Positions 33,766 through 47,847 of a stretch of 64,000 nucleotides of DNA are shown here, in pieces. Numbering within the stretch: the stretch's first letter is position 1; every line of letters begins with the position of its first letter. The notes beneath the pieces were generated by a model. It had not been told where the DNA came from and did not search any database. It worked only from the letters and a program-made list of their open reading frames with translations. Source of the stretch: Typha latifolia (lineage: Eukaryota > Streptophyta > Magnoliopsida > Poales > Typhaceae); NCBI GenBank assembly GCA_019914945.1, contig CM034103.1, forward strand, positions 16,644,785 to 16,708,784, written 5' to 3'. Made by a program: the position numbers and the translations under genes.

Positions 33766-36700
33766 ATGGGTATCATTGAGAAGATTAAAGAGATTGAAGC
33801 TGAGATGGCACGAACTCAGAAGAATAAAGCCACAGGTCTTTTTCATCTTCTTTTTTTTAAATTTTTTTTATCTCTGTTCATTGTTCCTTCCATGAAGATT
33901 CTTATATCCTTCTTGGGTTCTCCTTGACTGTCTGTAAAAATTGTTTGTTGAAATTACTTTCCCTTCTATTTTCACTTGTCATACAGAGTACCATCTTGGA
34001 CAACTGAAGGCAAAAATAGCGAAGCTGAGAACACAATTATTAGAGCCTCCAAAGGTACTTGCACAATTGCCGAGCCTTCTCATCCATAGCTAAGATATAA
34101 CCAACAACAAAGATATGTTAAATCAGTATATATATAATGAAAATTCATGCGTAAATATATTCATGGTGGGAGTATAAGTGGGCATTAACAGTTATGATGA
34201 TGAATTATTTTTTGTTGAAAATACTACAGTGATCTTAAAGCACTGATCTAATGGTGAACCTTGTTGTTGTTATTCAGGGTTCTAGTGGAGCTGGAGAGGG
34301 TTTTGAAGTTACAAAGTTTGGCCATGGCCGGGTTGCATTAATTGGATTTCCTAGGTTTGTCACAATCTCTTACCTATCTAATTAGAGAGGATAAAGCTTC
34401 TTGATAGAAATTCTAGTACTTTGTAGATCCATGAAAATGAGGTTATCTCCAAGAAGAGAAGTTGGATTTCTTAGACATTATGTAAAATGGTGCTCGATAT
34501 GTAAGCTCATTGTTAGAATTTATTAATTAACAAATGGTCAATTTGAATGGAATGCTTGTATAATATTTAGGGTAAATGTCAATCATTGCCAACTTCTTAA
34601 TGGGTTTATTAGGTAACTTTCTATTTCCGTGCACTGAGATCTTGTTCTCACTAAGCTGGTTATGTTTCTTTCTTTTGACAGTGTGGGGAAGTCGACACTT
34701 CTTACTTTATTAACAGGAACACACTCTGAAGCTGCATCATATGAGTTCACAACACTTACCTGCATTCCTGGCATTATTAACTACAATGACACTAAAATCC
34801 AACTTCTCGATCTTCCTGGAATTATTGAAGGAGCTTCCGAAGGCAAGGGTCGTGGTAGACAGGTATAGTACAATGTGCCATTTTGTCTTAGTCCCATGAT
34901 TCATTTTGATGAGAATAATGGCTGTTACTGTTCTCTGTAATTTGTTTTGGGATCTTTATGAATTAACTCTTTAGCATGAATTGCTGTTCTGATAAAGTAT
35001 CATGACATTGACAGATTGACCGATATAGTTATTTTTTTTTCAACCCCTTGAATTAGTTTAAATAATATAACAAATAACACGAGGAGAGGAGTGATAATCC
35101 AAAATTAAAGATAATTCAAAAAATTAGGCCTAGATTAGTGACAATGGTGATAATTGATCATTGAAGTATTTGTTCATGATGTTGTAGGCTCATACCCTGT
35201 AGTTGACTAATGAAGCCCTTATCATTGAAAGACAAAGTAGAGGATGATCACAAATTCACTAGCAGTGATCTAAAGTGTTTTTGCCTTCTTCTATTGAGTC
35301 TAATAACAGCTCTCTTTTCAGGTTATTGCTGTTTCAAAGTCATCAGATATTGTGTTGATGGTTCTTGATGCCTCAAAAGTAAGTTTAATCTGTGTTGCCA
35401 TGCTCCTTTTCCTTTAGTACTTGTGCAATTGATTGTCTCTTTTTATATTGCTTGGTCCTTATTGTATTGGTCACACCAATGAATATCTATGGAGAGTAGG
35501 ACACCCTATTAGCAGAGTGCACAATTGCCCATGACACATCATTTCGGGTGCACTGTGATTCAAAGTCTGGCAGTGGTAATATGAGGGCTGTGCAATTTTC
35601 ATTTGTATGGCCACAATGCTGGGATAAGATCTGAATGGTAATACGAGGGCCGTGCAATTTAAATCGAATGTTCTAGTCAAGAAAAGCTACACATATTATA
35701 GACTCAAATTCTTTGTTCTACTATTCAGTTCCTTATACATATTTTGTAATTGCTTGATGACCTATAGCCCAAGGGTTTAGCTGCTAAATACATGTTTTTT
35801 TGAGTATGCTCTTTGTGGATTCTCATTATATTACTTTCTAGTTTCTCTATCTTATACATGCTTGACATTCTGAGATGTTTTCAGAGTGAGGGACATCGCC
35901 AAATACTAACAAAAGAACTGGAAGCAGTTGGATTGCGTCTGAACAAGAGGCCACCCCAGGTATGGTTATCTATTTACTGTATTTCAAATGCCTTCACAAC
36001 TTCAGTTTTGGTAGCTAGATTTGTTATATTTTTATGATTGTATTCAATATGGACTACCCAATTTCTTGCAAGTAAATTTTAATTTTAATACTTTACACGT
36101 CTTTTGTTTATCTAATGCCAAAGACAATTTTAAACAGATATTTTAGCCCTTCTCCTGAGAATTGTAAAGTACTTAGAACTAACTTATTATGGGTTGAACC
36201 CAACTTCTCACCCTTCTGGAAGTAATTGTGTTGAAACTGTTTGTGGTTCCTTGTAGCATTATGTATTGTTATCTTCATTGTTTGCTATCATTGTTTTACA
36301 TTGTCGTTTTTTTTATTGGATTTGTCTCTTGCTTACTTGTTCCATTTTTGGTATATTATACTCGGATTGTTTTGATAATTTTGAAAGTCCTTTTTTGTAT
36401 CATATATGTTCATTTTTACCTGCAGATATATTTCAAAAAGAAAAAGACTGGAGGGATTTCCTTTAACAGCACACTTACTCTGACACATGTTGATGAGAAG
36501 CTTTGCTACCAGATATTGCATGAGTACAAGATACACAATGCAGAGGTATCCTTGTCATTGATTTTGTCATGTCATTTGTTTCAAGAGTTTGCAGCAATGT
36601 ATTCTCCGTTAAGAAAGAATGAGAAATTAATTTGAGCATACTATTGGTGGATCAGGCCATCTTTATGGTAATATTTATACACAATAATTGGTGGATGATC

Positions 36701-38016
36701 TTTCCCTTATACAAAGTTATTGTCTATCGCACTTGCCCTGTTGCTTAAGTAAGACTGGTAATCTGGTGTCTACTCTGAATTTGCGTGTTTTTGTTGGAAT
36801 GGTAATAGTATTCATGTACTCTGATAATGTCTCAACACTGTTATTGTTTCTGAACTTATTATTCCCATGCTTGTAGGTTCTATTTCGTGAGGATGCTACT
36901 GTGGATGATCTCATTGATGTCATTGAGGGGAACCGCAAGTACATGAAGTGCATTTATGTTTATAACAAGATTGATGTCATTGGTATTGATGATGTGGACA
37001 AACTTGCCCGTCAGCCCAATTCAGTTGTCATCAGCTGCAATTTGAAGGCAAGTTTCGAGAATTTTCTATTTCTTTTATCCTGTACCTCTTCTAGTAGTTA
37101 TATCTTATCACTGGGATTTGCCTACCTTTATTAATCACACAGGCAAAAGCCCATAATTTGTAAACAAACAAAAGCAAAAAATATCTTAGTAACTGGATCT
37201 GATTACCAATCCACTGGTTTCTACTTTCTACACAGATTCTTTTCCTTTTGTCTAATTGGAGCTAGAAGTATTTATTTTTATTGCTATGTTACAGTTGAAT
37301 TTAGACAGACTACTAGCGAAAATGTGGGAGGAGATGGGGCTTGTGAGAGTCTATACAAAGCCTCAGGGCCAACAACCTGATTTTACAGATCCAGTAGTTC
37401 TTTCTACTGTAAGTTGTATTATTTTATTTTTAATACTTTTTCTCTGTGGAATATGAATGGAACTCTTTCCTGCTTTATTATTGCTGATTGGCATTTTGTT
37501 TTTGTGATCTTATCAGGATAGGGGTGGCTGCTCAGTGGAAGACTTCTGTAATCATATACACAGGAGCTTAGTTAAAGATGTGAAATATGTACTTGTATGG
37601 GGAACTAGTGCAAGGCACTACCCACAACATTGTGGTCTTCAACATGTTCTTCACGATGAGGATGTCGTTCAGATAGTAAAGAAAAAGGTGATTTTCTTTG
37701 CCTCGTGTGCTTAACCTTTTCTGATGACCTTTTGAATCATTTGTAATTTACCATATATTCATGTGAGAACTATACAGCTTAATAATTTCTGTTAGATGCT
37801 GAAGACCTTTTACAGCCCTCTTTAGCCCACATCACTTAGTCATCGAGGCTCTGGGAACTTTTGCGTTGACTGAATGCTTAGATGCGTTAGAGAAACTAAC
37901 TGTGTTCTACATCCTCTCAGGAAAAGGAGGATGGGGGAAGAGGTCGGTTCAAGTCGCATTCGAATGCGCCGGCCCGTATATCTGACAGAGAGAAGAAGGC
38001 TCCTCTGAAAACATGA
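33766..38016 (+). CDS. DRG1: Developmentally regulated GTP-binding protein (DRG)
   Basis: Eleven coding exons encode 399 residues: 33766-33835, 33987-34054, 34278-34354, 34682-34862, 35322-35378, 35885-35959, 36426-36545, 36877-37047, 37295-37408, 37517-37687, 37921-38016. The Obg/DRG G-domain shows G1 GFPSVGKST (69-77), the TTL switch, G3 DLPG (115-118) and G4 NKID (246-249); a helix-turn-helix segment precedes it and a TGS domain follows (about 290-367, ending [12 protein letters not shown]). The tail [20 protein letters not shown] is typical of the plant DRG1-type. DRGs bind a DFRP partner and associate with translating ribosomes. Intron 8 has a GC donor (AAG|GCAAGT). The DRG1/2/3 numbering differs among plants. 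Confidence 0.96.
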
Positions 38017-39503
38017 TATCTTGCATCTCCAAGAGTGATTGCAGTGTTAAATCTAGGGCTGATCTCTGTCCTTCCACTCTGTTGGACAAAATCTTGAACA
38101 AGCAGCGGATAGACATATCCTGGGGAGCTGAAGTCAAATACCTCATGGTTTAGCTCAAGCAAATTTTGATCAAGAGAGAAGGAACTACATATAAAAGCTT
38201 ATACTATTGTTTGTATTGTCTATGAATTATCCTGCAAGACCAATAATTTAGAGAGCTTATGGTAGTCTAAAATGACAATATTTGCTGCTTATGATGATGA
38301 GTATGTATTTGTAATGTGTCTGATTAATTCAACATGCCATAATTATAATGACACTGCTATTAGTCTGCTATTAGTCTGTTATCTATATATTTGATGCATT
38401 ATTTTAATCTAGGATGAGTGACAAATACCATGCATATACATGCGTGAAGTGCTCAGATTACCTATTTTGTTAAATATGCCTGATTAAAACGTGGCAGTAC
38501 CATCTTCCGTCCACGTGGAAAGAGGGACTAGGGAGTCGGGAGGACAATAGATATCAATTGGTACTTATTTGTGAATAACATCATAGCTCTTCGTCAATAA
38601 TTTAGTATTTTATAAACTGAAATACTAAAAAATTATTTATATTTTAACAAATTTAGCTAGTATTTTTAATATCATGAAGGATAATTTTTATGCACTTATT
38701 AGACTAGACTGACTGGTATTATGTCCACGCTATTACTTGGTGACAGTACGGATAGACCAAAATTGGTCCAAGTTTCATTCCAACACTAATTGTCAGGGTT
38801 TGCTGGATGGTGTAGTCGTGCTCAACTAAGGTTGATTAGATGGTTCTGCAGATCAGAGCATAGGAAACACCTTCCATTGAAGCCAAGACAGGGGATGTTG
38901 TGCTCTTCTTTTAGACGTGTTTATGCTCCGCCGCCATGATCATCCCCTACGTATTCTTTGCCAATGCAATCAATCTATACACGGTTACTGCAGTGGGGTA
39001 TGCATTTCGATAATGCTGTGATCTTTCTGTCTACCGAGACAGAGAAAGAAAGGTAAATAGCTTATTATAAAACTAAGCTAGTTAGCTAGGGGCGATAAAA
39101 ATTGGTTCTACCTCATAAATTTAACTTTTAAATAGATAGATTTCTCATATAAACCCTATTATTAAATGAGTTATATTTATGTTTATTAAATCAACAAGTT
39201 TAATCCGTTTATATTCTAACCTGTCTATGATATAATAATTTATTTATAGTCTAACTAATTTGGTTATAATATAGAAAAAAAATTATATTTATAATGTGAA
39301 TAACTCGTATAAGTTTTAATAACTTGTGCTTCTCGAACTCATTCATGACTCTGTACCCTATTTAATAAACGAAGCATGTTCTTATTTAGAAATTTATAAT
39401 AAACGTATTATATATTTGTATCTAAAAGAAAAGTCAAAGGCGTAGATCGAACGACGTGCGCCGAGAGGACCAGTATTACCATCCTCGTTAAAACTTAAAA
39501 GGA

Positions 39504-39511
39504 TGACGTGG
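39504..39511 (+). promoter_or_regulatory. TGACGTGG element upstream of ER calcium-binding protein gene
   Basis: This bZIP site matches the core of plant unfolded-protein-response elements and lies 161 bases before the ATG of a secretory-pathway EF-hand gene. A CCAAT box follows at about 39518. The motif is seen; its use is inferred. Confidence 0.35.
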
Positions 39512-39622
39512 TCGCTCCCAATTGGCTATAGGGAACCCCCACACGTCACGGTAACCTCGCTCCTCTCTACCTATTCAGATCCTCCGCGGTGAGATTGTGA
39601 TATTCTCCTCCGCGTCCTCCGG

Positions 39623-39624
<2 letters not shown>

Positions 39625-39655
<31 letters not shown>

Positions 39656-39672
39656 TCGAGCTCGAGCTCGAG
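39625..39672 (+). repeat. (TC)n plus triplicated CTCGAG just before the reticulocalbin ATG
   Basis: About 14 TC units are followed by three CTCGAG palindromes that end directly at the start codon at 39673. The palindromic part can form a hairpin in the mRNA leader. Confidence 0.9.
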
Positions 39673-42600
39673 ATGGCGCAGTCCTCGTCAACCTTCACCC
39701 TTCTCGTCTGCGTAACCTTAGCTCTCCTCCTCCTCCTTCTCCTCTCCTCCTTCTCACCTAGAACTCCCCACCACCGCAACCGCAGCCCCCGCCGCCTCAA
39801 GCTCCGCTCCAACTTCTCCTCTTCCCCCTCCTCCTCGATCCCCTTCGACCCCCTCATCGCTGACCTCGAGCGCCGTTTAGAGGACAAAGCGTGGGAGACG
39901 GAGCACTTCAACCTCCCTAATTCCGGCGAGAGGAAGCCGAACTTGACCGAGTGGGAGGATTTCGTGGAGGCGGAGGATTACATCAACGACGAGGAGCGAT
40001 TCAACGTCACAGGTCGCGTGATCCTGCTCTTTCCTAAGATCGATGTTTCCCCGGCTGATGGATTTATCTCCTCCGAGGAGTTGACCGAGTGGAATCTCCA
40101 TCAGGCGGCGAGGGAATCGATGCATCGGACCCAGCGCGAAATGGAGCTCTATGATAAGGATAGGGATGGATTCGTTTCCTTCCATGAGTACGAGCCCCCA
40201 AGCTGGGCTCTTGGATCGCACGGTCGGTGAGATCTAGATCTTTTGGCATATTTTCTTTAGGAAATCTTTAATTAATGTATTGATAGCAGCGGGCAATTTA
40301 AGTTGAGGAATTTTCTCTAGAAATAATGCTTTCTTGCTGTAATCCTGAGTAAATTTATGGAGCTCTTTTATAACTTTGCTTACATTTTAAATTATGCTTA
40401 GCTTAGCTCGTTATATATATAACGTTAATCTAGAGTTAAATTTCTTGTTTCTTTAAAAGAACTCTTTTGTTCAGCTGGGGTTGTGGGGTGGGGATTGCAA
40501 AGGCACCTCTTTAGCATGAATTGATTGGAGTTACAATGTTTGGGGTCCGATAGGATATTGTAATCCTGTTGTTAAGTATACTTGTATACTCTTTTTTTTA
40601 TGTGCCTGAAAAACATATCTTAGTCTTGAGCTTTAATGTTTCACCAGGCAATTCTGATAAATTAGGTTGGTGGATGGAGGACCATTTCAATGCTTCAGAT
40701 ATTGATGGGAATGGTCGCCTAAATATAACAGAATTTAACGAGTACGTATTTAATTTATAGATATCAAAATCTCATCTTTGTCTTGTCCACTAATTATTTG
40801 GTGACGTATCTCCAGCTTCCTTCATCCAGCAGAGAGTGGTAACCTGAAGCTGATCCAATGGTTGTGTAAAGTAGAAATAAGGTGCATTCCTTTCTATTTC
40901 TATTCTTCCTGTTATTTCAATATTTTGATTTTTCTTCTTTGACCCGCATACTAAACCTATATCTTTTCCAGTGCCTCAGCATGTTATCTAACTACATTGG
41001 GTTTATTATTCAAATCCTGCTTGGAACATTTGGAGATTTTTGTCATCTTTTAGGATCCTGTTACTTATTTTCTAAATTGATACATCTAAAATGTTAAAAT
41101 GTTGGCCTGCCTCTTTGTCAAGTACATTATCCATTTATCCCACATCTTGTTGGAATATAGTATAAAGATCCACCAAAATAGCGATGCTTATTTTGGAGCA
41201 GTCAGTTGCTTATTCCTGTCTCAGAACAGAGTGCTTATTTATGTGGTTGACAAGGAAGGAGTCGATCTATATAACAATGCATTACATGTAATCTCACTGA
41301 ACTGTTACTTGTTTGACCTTTGCTGGATAAAGCTGAAAGGAAACATATACACATCTTCTGGTAATTTGTCTTTGCACAGATAGGGAAAGATGCACATTTC
41401 AAATATCCACCATTGGTTTCTAGCTATCATTTTCTTTTTCTCTTTCTTTTCATGTTTGATCTTGGACAACTTTTAATTTCTGATTTTGACATGTTTTGTA
41501 CAACTAATCATTGTACTTAAGAACGCTGTATCTTCAAACACTTCCTCACACAAAAGATTCTACAAGTACTTACCAACACAGAATATATTTGTGCCTTGCC
41601 AATATATTTTAGTCATTGTAAGATCGGTATTAGGAGTTCATTCAAAAGATGATGCAGGGAATTTGCTAAGTTGGACCACTGATTTCTCACTTGTGGCTTG
41701 TTTATGGCCAGAGCTTTTAGTACTTTCTCTAGATATGCAAAATAAGGAAATCTAAGAGGTAGAGCTCTTGGGCTCTTGGCTATGTTATGAAAGACGAGAC
41801 AGTTCAAGATGTTCTGCCATATTTTTGAAGAAAGAAAGATTGCCCTGGCTGTTACTATATATGGTAATGTTGCGTCATCTGTGACTTCAATATCCCTTAC
41901 TTACAAGGTACTTAGCTGTGTCATACAAATGGATAGTTTACTCTTGCTATAAGGTAGACTGGAGTTTAATTTCATAGTAAAGTTTCATTGCTAGTAACAC
42001 TCTTCTCACCAAATTATTACTTCTGTCACATACCTCTATCCACTAGGTAGAGAGGTAGGGGACTGAGTACAATTAAAAGGATTTGTGCACAGTGTATATA
42101 ACAATGTCTGTTTTTATCGAACATGTTATAATGTTGAAACCCTTATTAGGGCTCGATTCTTTCAATGACGAAATATACTATTATCACTATATTTTTCTTT
42201 AGGGTTATGTGCCTTTTGGTAATTCTAAAAGGAACACTCAAGTGTAATCATTTACTGTGTTTTATACTTTTCATTTAGGGAAAGGGATAAGGATGGAGAT
42301 GGCAAGCTAAATTTCCAAGAATACCTTGGTGGATTGTATGACTCCATGCGGGATTATAATGAAGTTTTCAATTATTCCGATGCTGCAACAGTGGTACATG
42401 GAAAGAAGTTATTTACACAACTTGACCTGGACAATGACGGGTATACATCTAGAGCTGCTTCATCAAGCTCAACTGAAGAAACTTATATTGAGCATTTATT
42501 ATTGGTTCCTTTGTCTTTCAGATTTATATCAGAAGATGAACTCAAACCTGTAATTGACAAACTTCATCCAACAGAGCGCACTTATGCAAAGCAGCAAGCT

Positions 42601-43509
42601 GATTATGTGATCTCAGTGGTATGAGTAAATTAACTTTTCTATAACTTTGCTCATAATATTTGTAGATTCTTTGCAACATTATAAACTATGTGGCTTTAGC
42701 ATTATGTATGTCATCACACATTTCCTTCTTTCTCAAAGCGTAACCACTCTTCACTCAAAAGTCAAATATCAAATGTGCTACACAGAGAATCTTTTCATAT
42801 TTGTCTCATTTTATATTAATCATAGCATGTCTTTCATTATGTCTTTTCCATTTATTAGTTTCAAAAGCTACAATTTTTTTTTAATCTTGAGTCTGAAATC
42901 AGTAGCAATTAAATGTCTCCTTTTCTTAATTTATCCTCCACATTATGGAAGTCATGGTACTTGTAATCGGTTAGTTATTAACAAAGAGCATGTGGTTTGA
43001 GGCTTATTAATAATATAAAGCTTTCACACTCAGATGCACGCCTTCTCTTTTTTAACCTATTTTAGCTAGGAGAATAAGGTAACCATCATTTCTCACAAAA
43101 GTTTGGATACATTTTATATACATGAAAAACTTTTACCTTTTTAATCTTTTGTGTTTTATTTTCTTACCTTTAGGATAATTAGTGCTCTCAAATATAATAG
43201 AAGTACACTTGGGATGAGCATAGAAACTGAGACGTGTATTTAGGCATCCTCTAAGCTAGTTCGCCATATTCCCTACTTGTAGACTAGATAAGTATGACAG
43301 AGAATGTACCCATCTGTTATATGCTAGGTATGAAGCTTTATTATCTTTTTGAATGATTCAAAGAGCCTTTCACATTACTGCAGGCTGATTCAGATAAAGA
43401 TGGGCGCTTAAGCTTGAAGGAGATGATCGATCACCCGTATGCATTTTATAGCACAATTTTCAGCGAAGAAGAAGAAGATGATGATTATTTTCACGATGAA
43501 TTCCGTTAA
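39673..43509 (+). CDS. Reticulocalbin/calumenin-type EF-hand protein
   Basis: Six exons encode 364 residues: 39673-40222, 40648-40741, 40816-40881, 42279-42440, 42522-42618, 43384-43509. A strong signal peptide or anchor (TFTLLVCVTLALLLLLLLSS) starts the protein. EF-hand loops are visible as DKDRDGFVSFHE (160-171), DIDGNGRLNITE (201-212), DKDGDGKLNFQE (240-251), DLDNDGFISEDE and DSDKDGRLSLKE, with a degenerate first hand near 123-135. This six-hand plan is that of the CREC family, which acts in the ER and secretory pathway. The C-terminus is acidic and ends HDEFR rather than a classical HDEL, so ER retention is uncertain. Intron 3 is about 1.4 kb. Exon 1 is GC-rich, later exons AT-rich. Confidence 0.93.
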
Positions 43510-46500
43510 TATGCTTAGGTGAACTTTTCAGCTGATGTTGTTTGGGGGGAAAAAGAGTTGCTTTTGCATGCATTATTACTGGAAATCCATTGCTCGCAGG
43601 TAGGAGGATAAGAACATCACAGATAGGCACACATTCTTTTTAATGATTTCTGCATCATAGGCAATTAAAAAGTCTGTTGGCTATTTTAACCTTCACCTAA
43701 TTAAGCAAGGTGAGATTCTCTTATTTTATTTTATCCAGTCATATACTGTTGAACTTTTGATGACTGCTGTTAATTCTATGAAGTTTGATTTTAAGATGCA
43801 CAATTTCTCCTTGACAGGCCAAGAATTCTGTCGCTCCAAATTCCATCAGCCAATTACTTCCAGTTTTCAGTTGGTAGTCACATGTTAAATTACCTTCTTT
43901 TACTCATTGAGTACTGAGAGGATCACCTGCTGATTGCACATATGTACACTATTCTGGATGGGTAATTATACGACTTCATTTGTATAATTCTGTAATGGTT
44001 TTGGTTTCTTCATATTTTGTTGTAAGAGGAGTTGTTTAATTTATCTTATTAAACTAACGTATTTGGATTTGCAATTTGTCATTTAACGTGATCAGTTATC
44101 ATAGTGTTGTTTTATTTGCTCGGTATTTAGAATTTCTCTGTTCTTAGTTGAACATTTATCCTGAGGATATCATCATCTTCTTGTCTATCAAATTATTCGT
44201 CCCGTCTCCTTTTCCTACTTGGCTGTCATCATAGACCTTTTCAGTTCTCAGTGATTGTACCATTGCCATCTCGCTTTCCAAAGTCGAGCACTATTTGGGG
44301 CCACTTGCTATTTAAGCTTGCATGACTCTTAAACTGAACGGCCTCTGCTCATGAAATCTGGAGCTCACCCAAATCACTTGCAATTTTTTTTAGGAGGCGT
44401 TTGATTGTGGAAGAACTTCAAACTAGTTTAGGAATGCTCAAATATTAAATATGCTTAACAAAGTTTATATTAGTATAAATTATTATAGTGTTTGATTATA
44501 AACTATTATCATGGTCTAATTATTAAAGTAGAGATATTTTAATAAACGACTAAAATATTTTTTGTAATGTATGAATAAAATGTCAATGTGATTGAAATGA
44601 TAGTTGATTAAAGTGATGTTTTCTTTTTGAAGATATAATAGTAATTAGATTTTGTTAGTAAATATAAAGTATTGGATGGAAGAGGAGATGAGAAAGTAAG
44701 TATTAATTAACTAGCATGGAGATAAATTGCTGTTTGGTTGGTGTACTAAGATAAACCTCTCTATTCTGGAATAAGTTAAATACTTGTTCCACAACCAAAC
44801 CGGGTTACATATCTTATGAATCAATGAATTTATTATCGGATAACTGCGTATCAAAGTCATGTCCTCTCTTCTTATCATCTACTTGTTCTAGCTCTTATGC
44901 ATGGCCATACTACATGTCCATGCTTAGTCTTATCCACGTCGCATGTCTTTTTATCTGATCAACTACTACCGTACAAGATATCCAATTAGTTTGTACTCGT
45001 CCTCATAATGATATCCATCCACGCGCCCTCGTAATACTGATGACGACCATGCAGCGTTCTACGTGCGGGTTACTTACTACTTACTCATCATCCTCTTCAA
45101 TCCAGGGTGGAGAGACATGGAAGGAGAAGAAGGAAGACCATGGGCACAACCATGGGAGATGTATCAAGGTAAGCAGGTAATTAAACTTCTATATCAACGC
45201 AATGATAATATTAGGACCACTTAATACATAAAAGAAAATTACATCATATACTTACTTTGAACCTCTTTTATTCCTTGTTTAGAAAACATTGAGAAAGACC
45301 CGTCTCCTCTTTGATGATGACTTTGCCCTTGCTGTTGACTTTTTTTATACAGAGATTTGAAATTCGAGAGCTAGCAGTGATTGCAGTCCGACAAAGCTTT
45401 TGGAGAGTCAAAACATCCACAGCTCTAATTCCCCATCACCAATACGCGTAGAAGGCTTTACAGCTCGGATGAAGTAGAATCTCTCCCCCTTATAACCCCA
45501 CACAAGAAGAATGGCATAAATAATTGGCTAAAAGCCTTAGCAGCCTTTCCATGTAAGCTCGTCAGGAGGAGATAGGATTAGGTAGCATGAGACAAAACAA
45601 AAAGGGGTGGGTCCCTCTGACCAGAGAGAATCCTAGGCTCCTTTTATTCCTCAAATATAAGGTCACTGCATCAAAGATAAATTTACATTGGTATTCATTG
45701 CAGCAATTCATGCTATAAATTGATGGGCTTAAACCTATTATTTCCTTGTACGTACACATAAATATATATATATATATCTTAACCTGAGGAAATTAATTTT
45801 TAAGTTTTTAGAAAGGTCTTAAATGTGAAAAAAAATTACATTCTTAAACAAGCAGCAACATTCTTGTTAAACTTTCCTTGTCCAAAGGCCCCCATCCCCA
45901 CCAAGGGAATATTCAAGAGTTGGGAATTGGATAGTGCTAGCTAGCAAGGCTTTTGAAATTGGAGACATGTTAGGTCTACAAGGCCTGGACCAAATCCTCC
46001 TTTTAACACTATGCCAACAGTACTATGTGTCTATCCAAGTTGGAATTTCTAATTGTCTATTTTCTCTCTTATCATAGATCAACGAATTACTATTGCATAT
46101 ATAGCTTGATTAATACCCACCACTTTAACTTGTATCATATTAATGCATCTAGGAAATGCTATTTTAGGTACATTATTGTTGTGTCCCTCTCCCTCAGCAT
46201 TATTGTTTGCTTGAAAGCATTGCATCCTAACGGTAGTCAATTCCGAGCTAAGATAGTAACTGCTCATTTTAGTCTAACGAATTTTAGACCCTTCTGGTGT
46301 GAACTCATGAATTTTGTATCCAGAATTGGGTTGACCATTTGCACCTTGTGATTCATCTCTCAGTCCACTTCCTCATCTACAATCCCTTGTCAATGTTGCC
46401 ATGCATTGTTGTGTCCCTATGATCCAATACATAACAAAAAGGCTTTTGAATAGGAGCCAGGATTTTGACCATTATTAGTTGCTGACATATCTTCCATCTA

Positions 46501-47799
46501 CTTACTTAGGTTGAATACAAGCACAGCAACAATAGGTTAAATTTATCTAGATTTCTCTCTCTTCTCTCATTAACTTCTGAATGCATTTCGTGGTCCTGCT
46601 CCTTTTCAGATCCCTATACAAAGACTCCTTTCACAGTCTGTTTGATCACTATTTGTAGTAAGGACCAGCAGGCCATACCAATGAACACCTCAAATGTTGA
46701 TCATAGAGTATATAAGTTATATTAATACTAAGTAATCTGAACAAAAAGGAAGACTATCATAAAGCTAAACTCTCTAAAACTTAAAAGAAACCATATTATA
46801 AACATTAAATCGATAGAGAATTGAATACAAAAAGATTTGAAGAGCTTTAAGGGATGTGATGGAGTAAGTCCTACCTAGAAAATACCTAAAAGAAGTCCAG
46901 GAATGCAAGTAATCTCCTCCAGGATACACATTGGACATCTATCTGCATGTGGGAATGACTCAAAGCTTTCTTAAAGCTTTTTGTAGATTGCAACTTGAAC
47001 CTCAACCATGATTTTATTTTTCAGCTATAAATGGAGACGAAATTATACAAAGGAAAGCAAAAACTCAATTGGCATCAGTAATAATTTCTTCAACAAATCA
47101 TGCTTGGGAGGAATAAAGAACATAAACATTAGATGTTGTATTTCTCTATTATAGCAGCTGGATTTTTATAGTAGATAATGAATAACATTCCAATTGCAAC
47201 AAAAACGATGAAACATTTAGATTATAGTTGTTGCACTATATCCCAGATAAATGGTTCCAAGTTAAAGACAAGATTGCTTCATCTAAATAAACGAGACTAG
47301 TATATTTCTTAGAATAAATGTGAATACAAGAAGACCATATTTTATTTAACCAAGAATTAAAAACATACCATCATTAAATAATTTCCAGTTATTAATTTAG
47401 GCAATTGGAAGATTAGTGTCAGTAGCTTATGTATTAAATAGTGGAGCAAGAAGCTAGACAAATTAATTTACGGATTCATCTCATATGATTTGAAAATAAG
47501 AAACTGGGAATGGATAATGATCTCAACAGCACACCATTTTATAGCAAGCTAAGACAAAGTAAGAATTAATTAAGCATAAGAAAACACTAATATTAACCTA
47601 AAACCCTTCTGAGTTAAGTAGCTTGAAGGATAATTTGAGCTAGCTATTATTGACTTTATGACATAAAAAAATCCTAGATTCAACCAAAAGAAAGTTGCCA
47701 GATTATTAGAATATACAAGTGCCAATAAAATTTATTTGCAATTTATTGCTACTCTACATATAAATTATTGGAGGTGTGGAAAGATACTACCGTCCCTTC

Positions 47800-47801
<2 letters not shown>
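43510..47801. other. Intergenic DNA, 4.3 kb, no gene seen
   Basis: Reticulocalbin 3' flank followed by AT-rich sequence. Apart from a MITE-like element near 44396-44804 and a short TA run near 45763, nothing is supported. Open frames in it are short and unlike known families. Confidence 0.6.
44396..44804. mobile_element. MITE-like element with terminal inverted repeats
   Basis: The left end GCGTTTGATTGTGGAAGAAC and the right end, whose reverse complement reads CCGGTTTGGTTGTGGAACAAG, match at 13 of 14 core positions (GTTTGRTTGTGGAA). The interior is AT-rich and non-coding, about 0.4 kb. No clear target-site duplication is visible, so the superfamily is not assigned. Confidence 0.55.

Positions 47802-47847
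<46 letters not shown>
47802..47847. repeat. (GA)n microsatellite in IDD 3' flank
   Basis: About 23 GA units 117-162 bases downstream of the IDD stop codon; the transcript would carry it as (CU)n, probably in the 3' untranslated region. Confidence 0.95.

Larger units (their letters stand above)
38017..39672. other. Intergenic DNA DRG / reticulocalbin
   Basis: DRG 3' flank, then AT-rich DNA without a supported gene, then the reticulocalbin promoter and leader. The promoter carries TGACGTGG at 39504-39511 and a second ACGT core near 39545. Confidence 0.55.
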
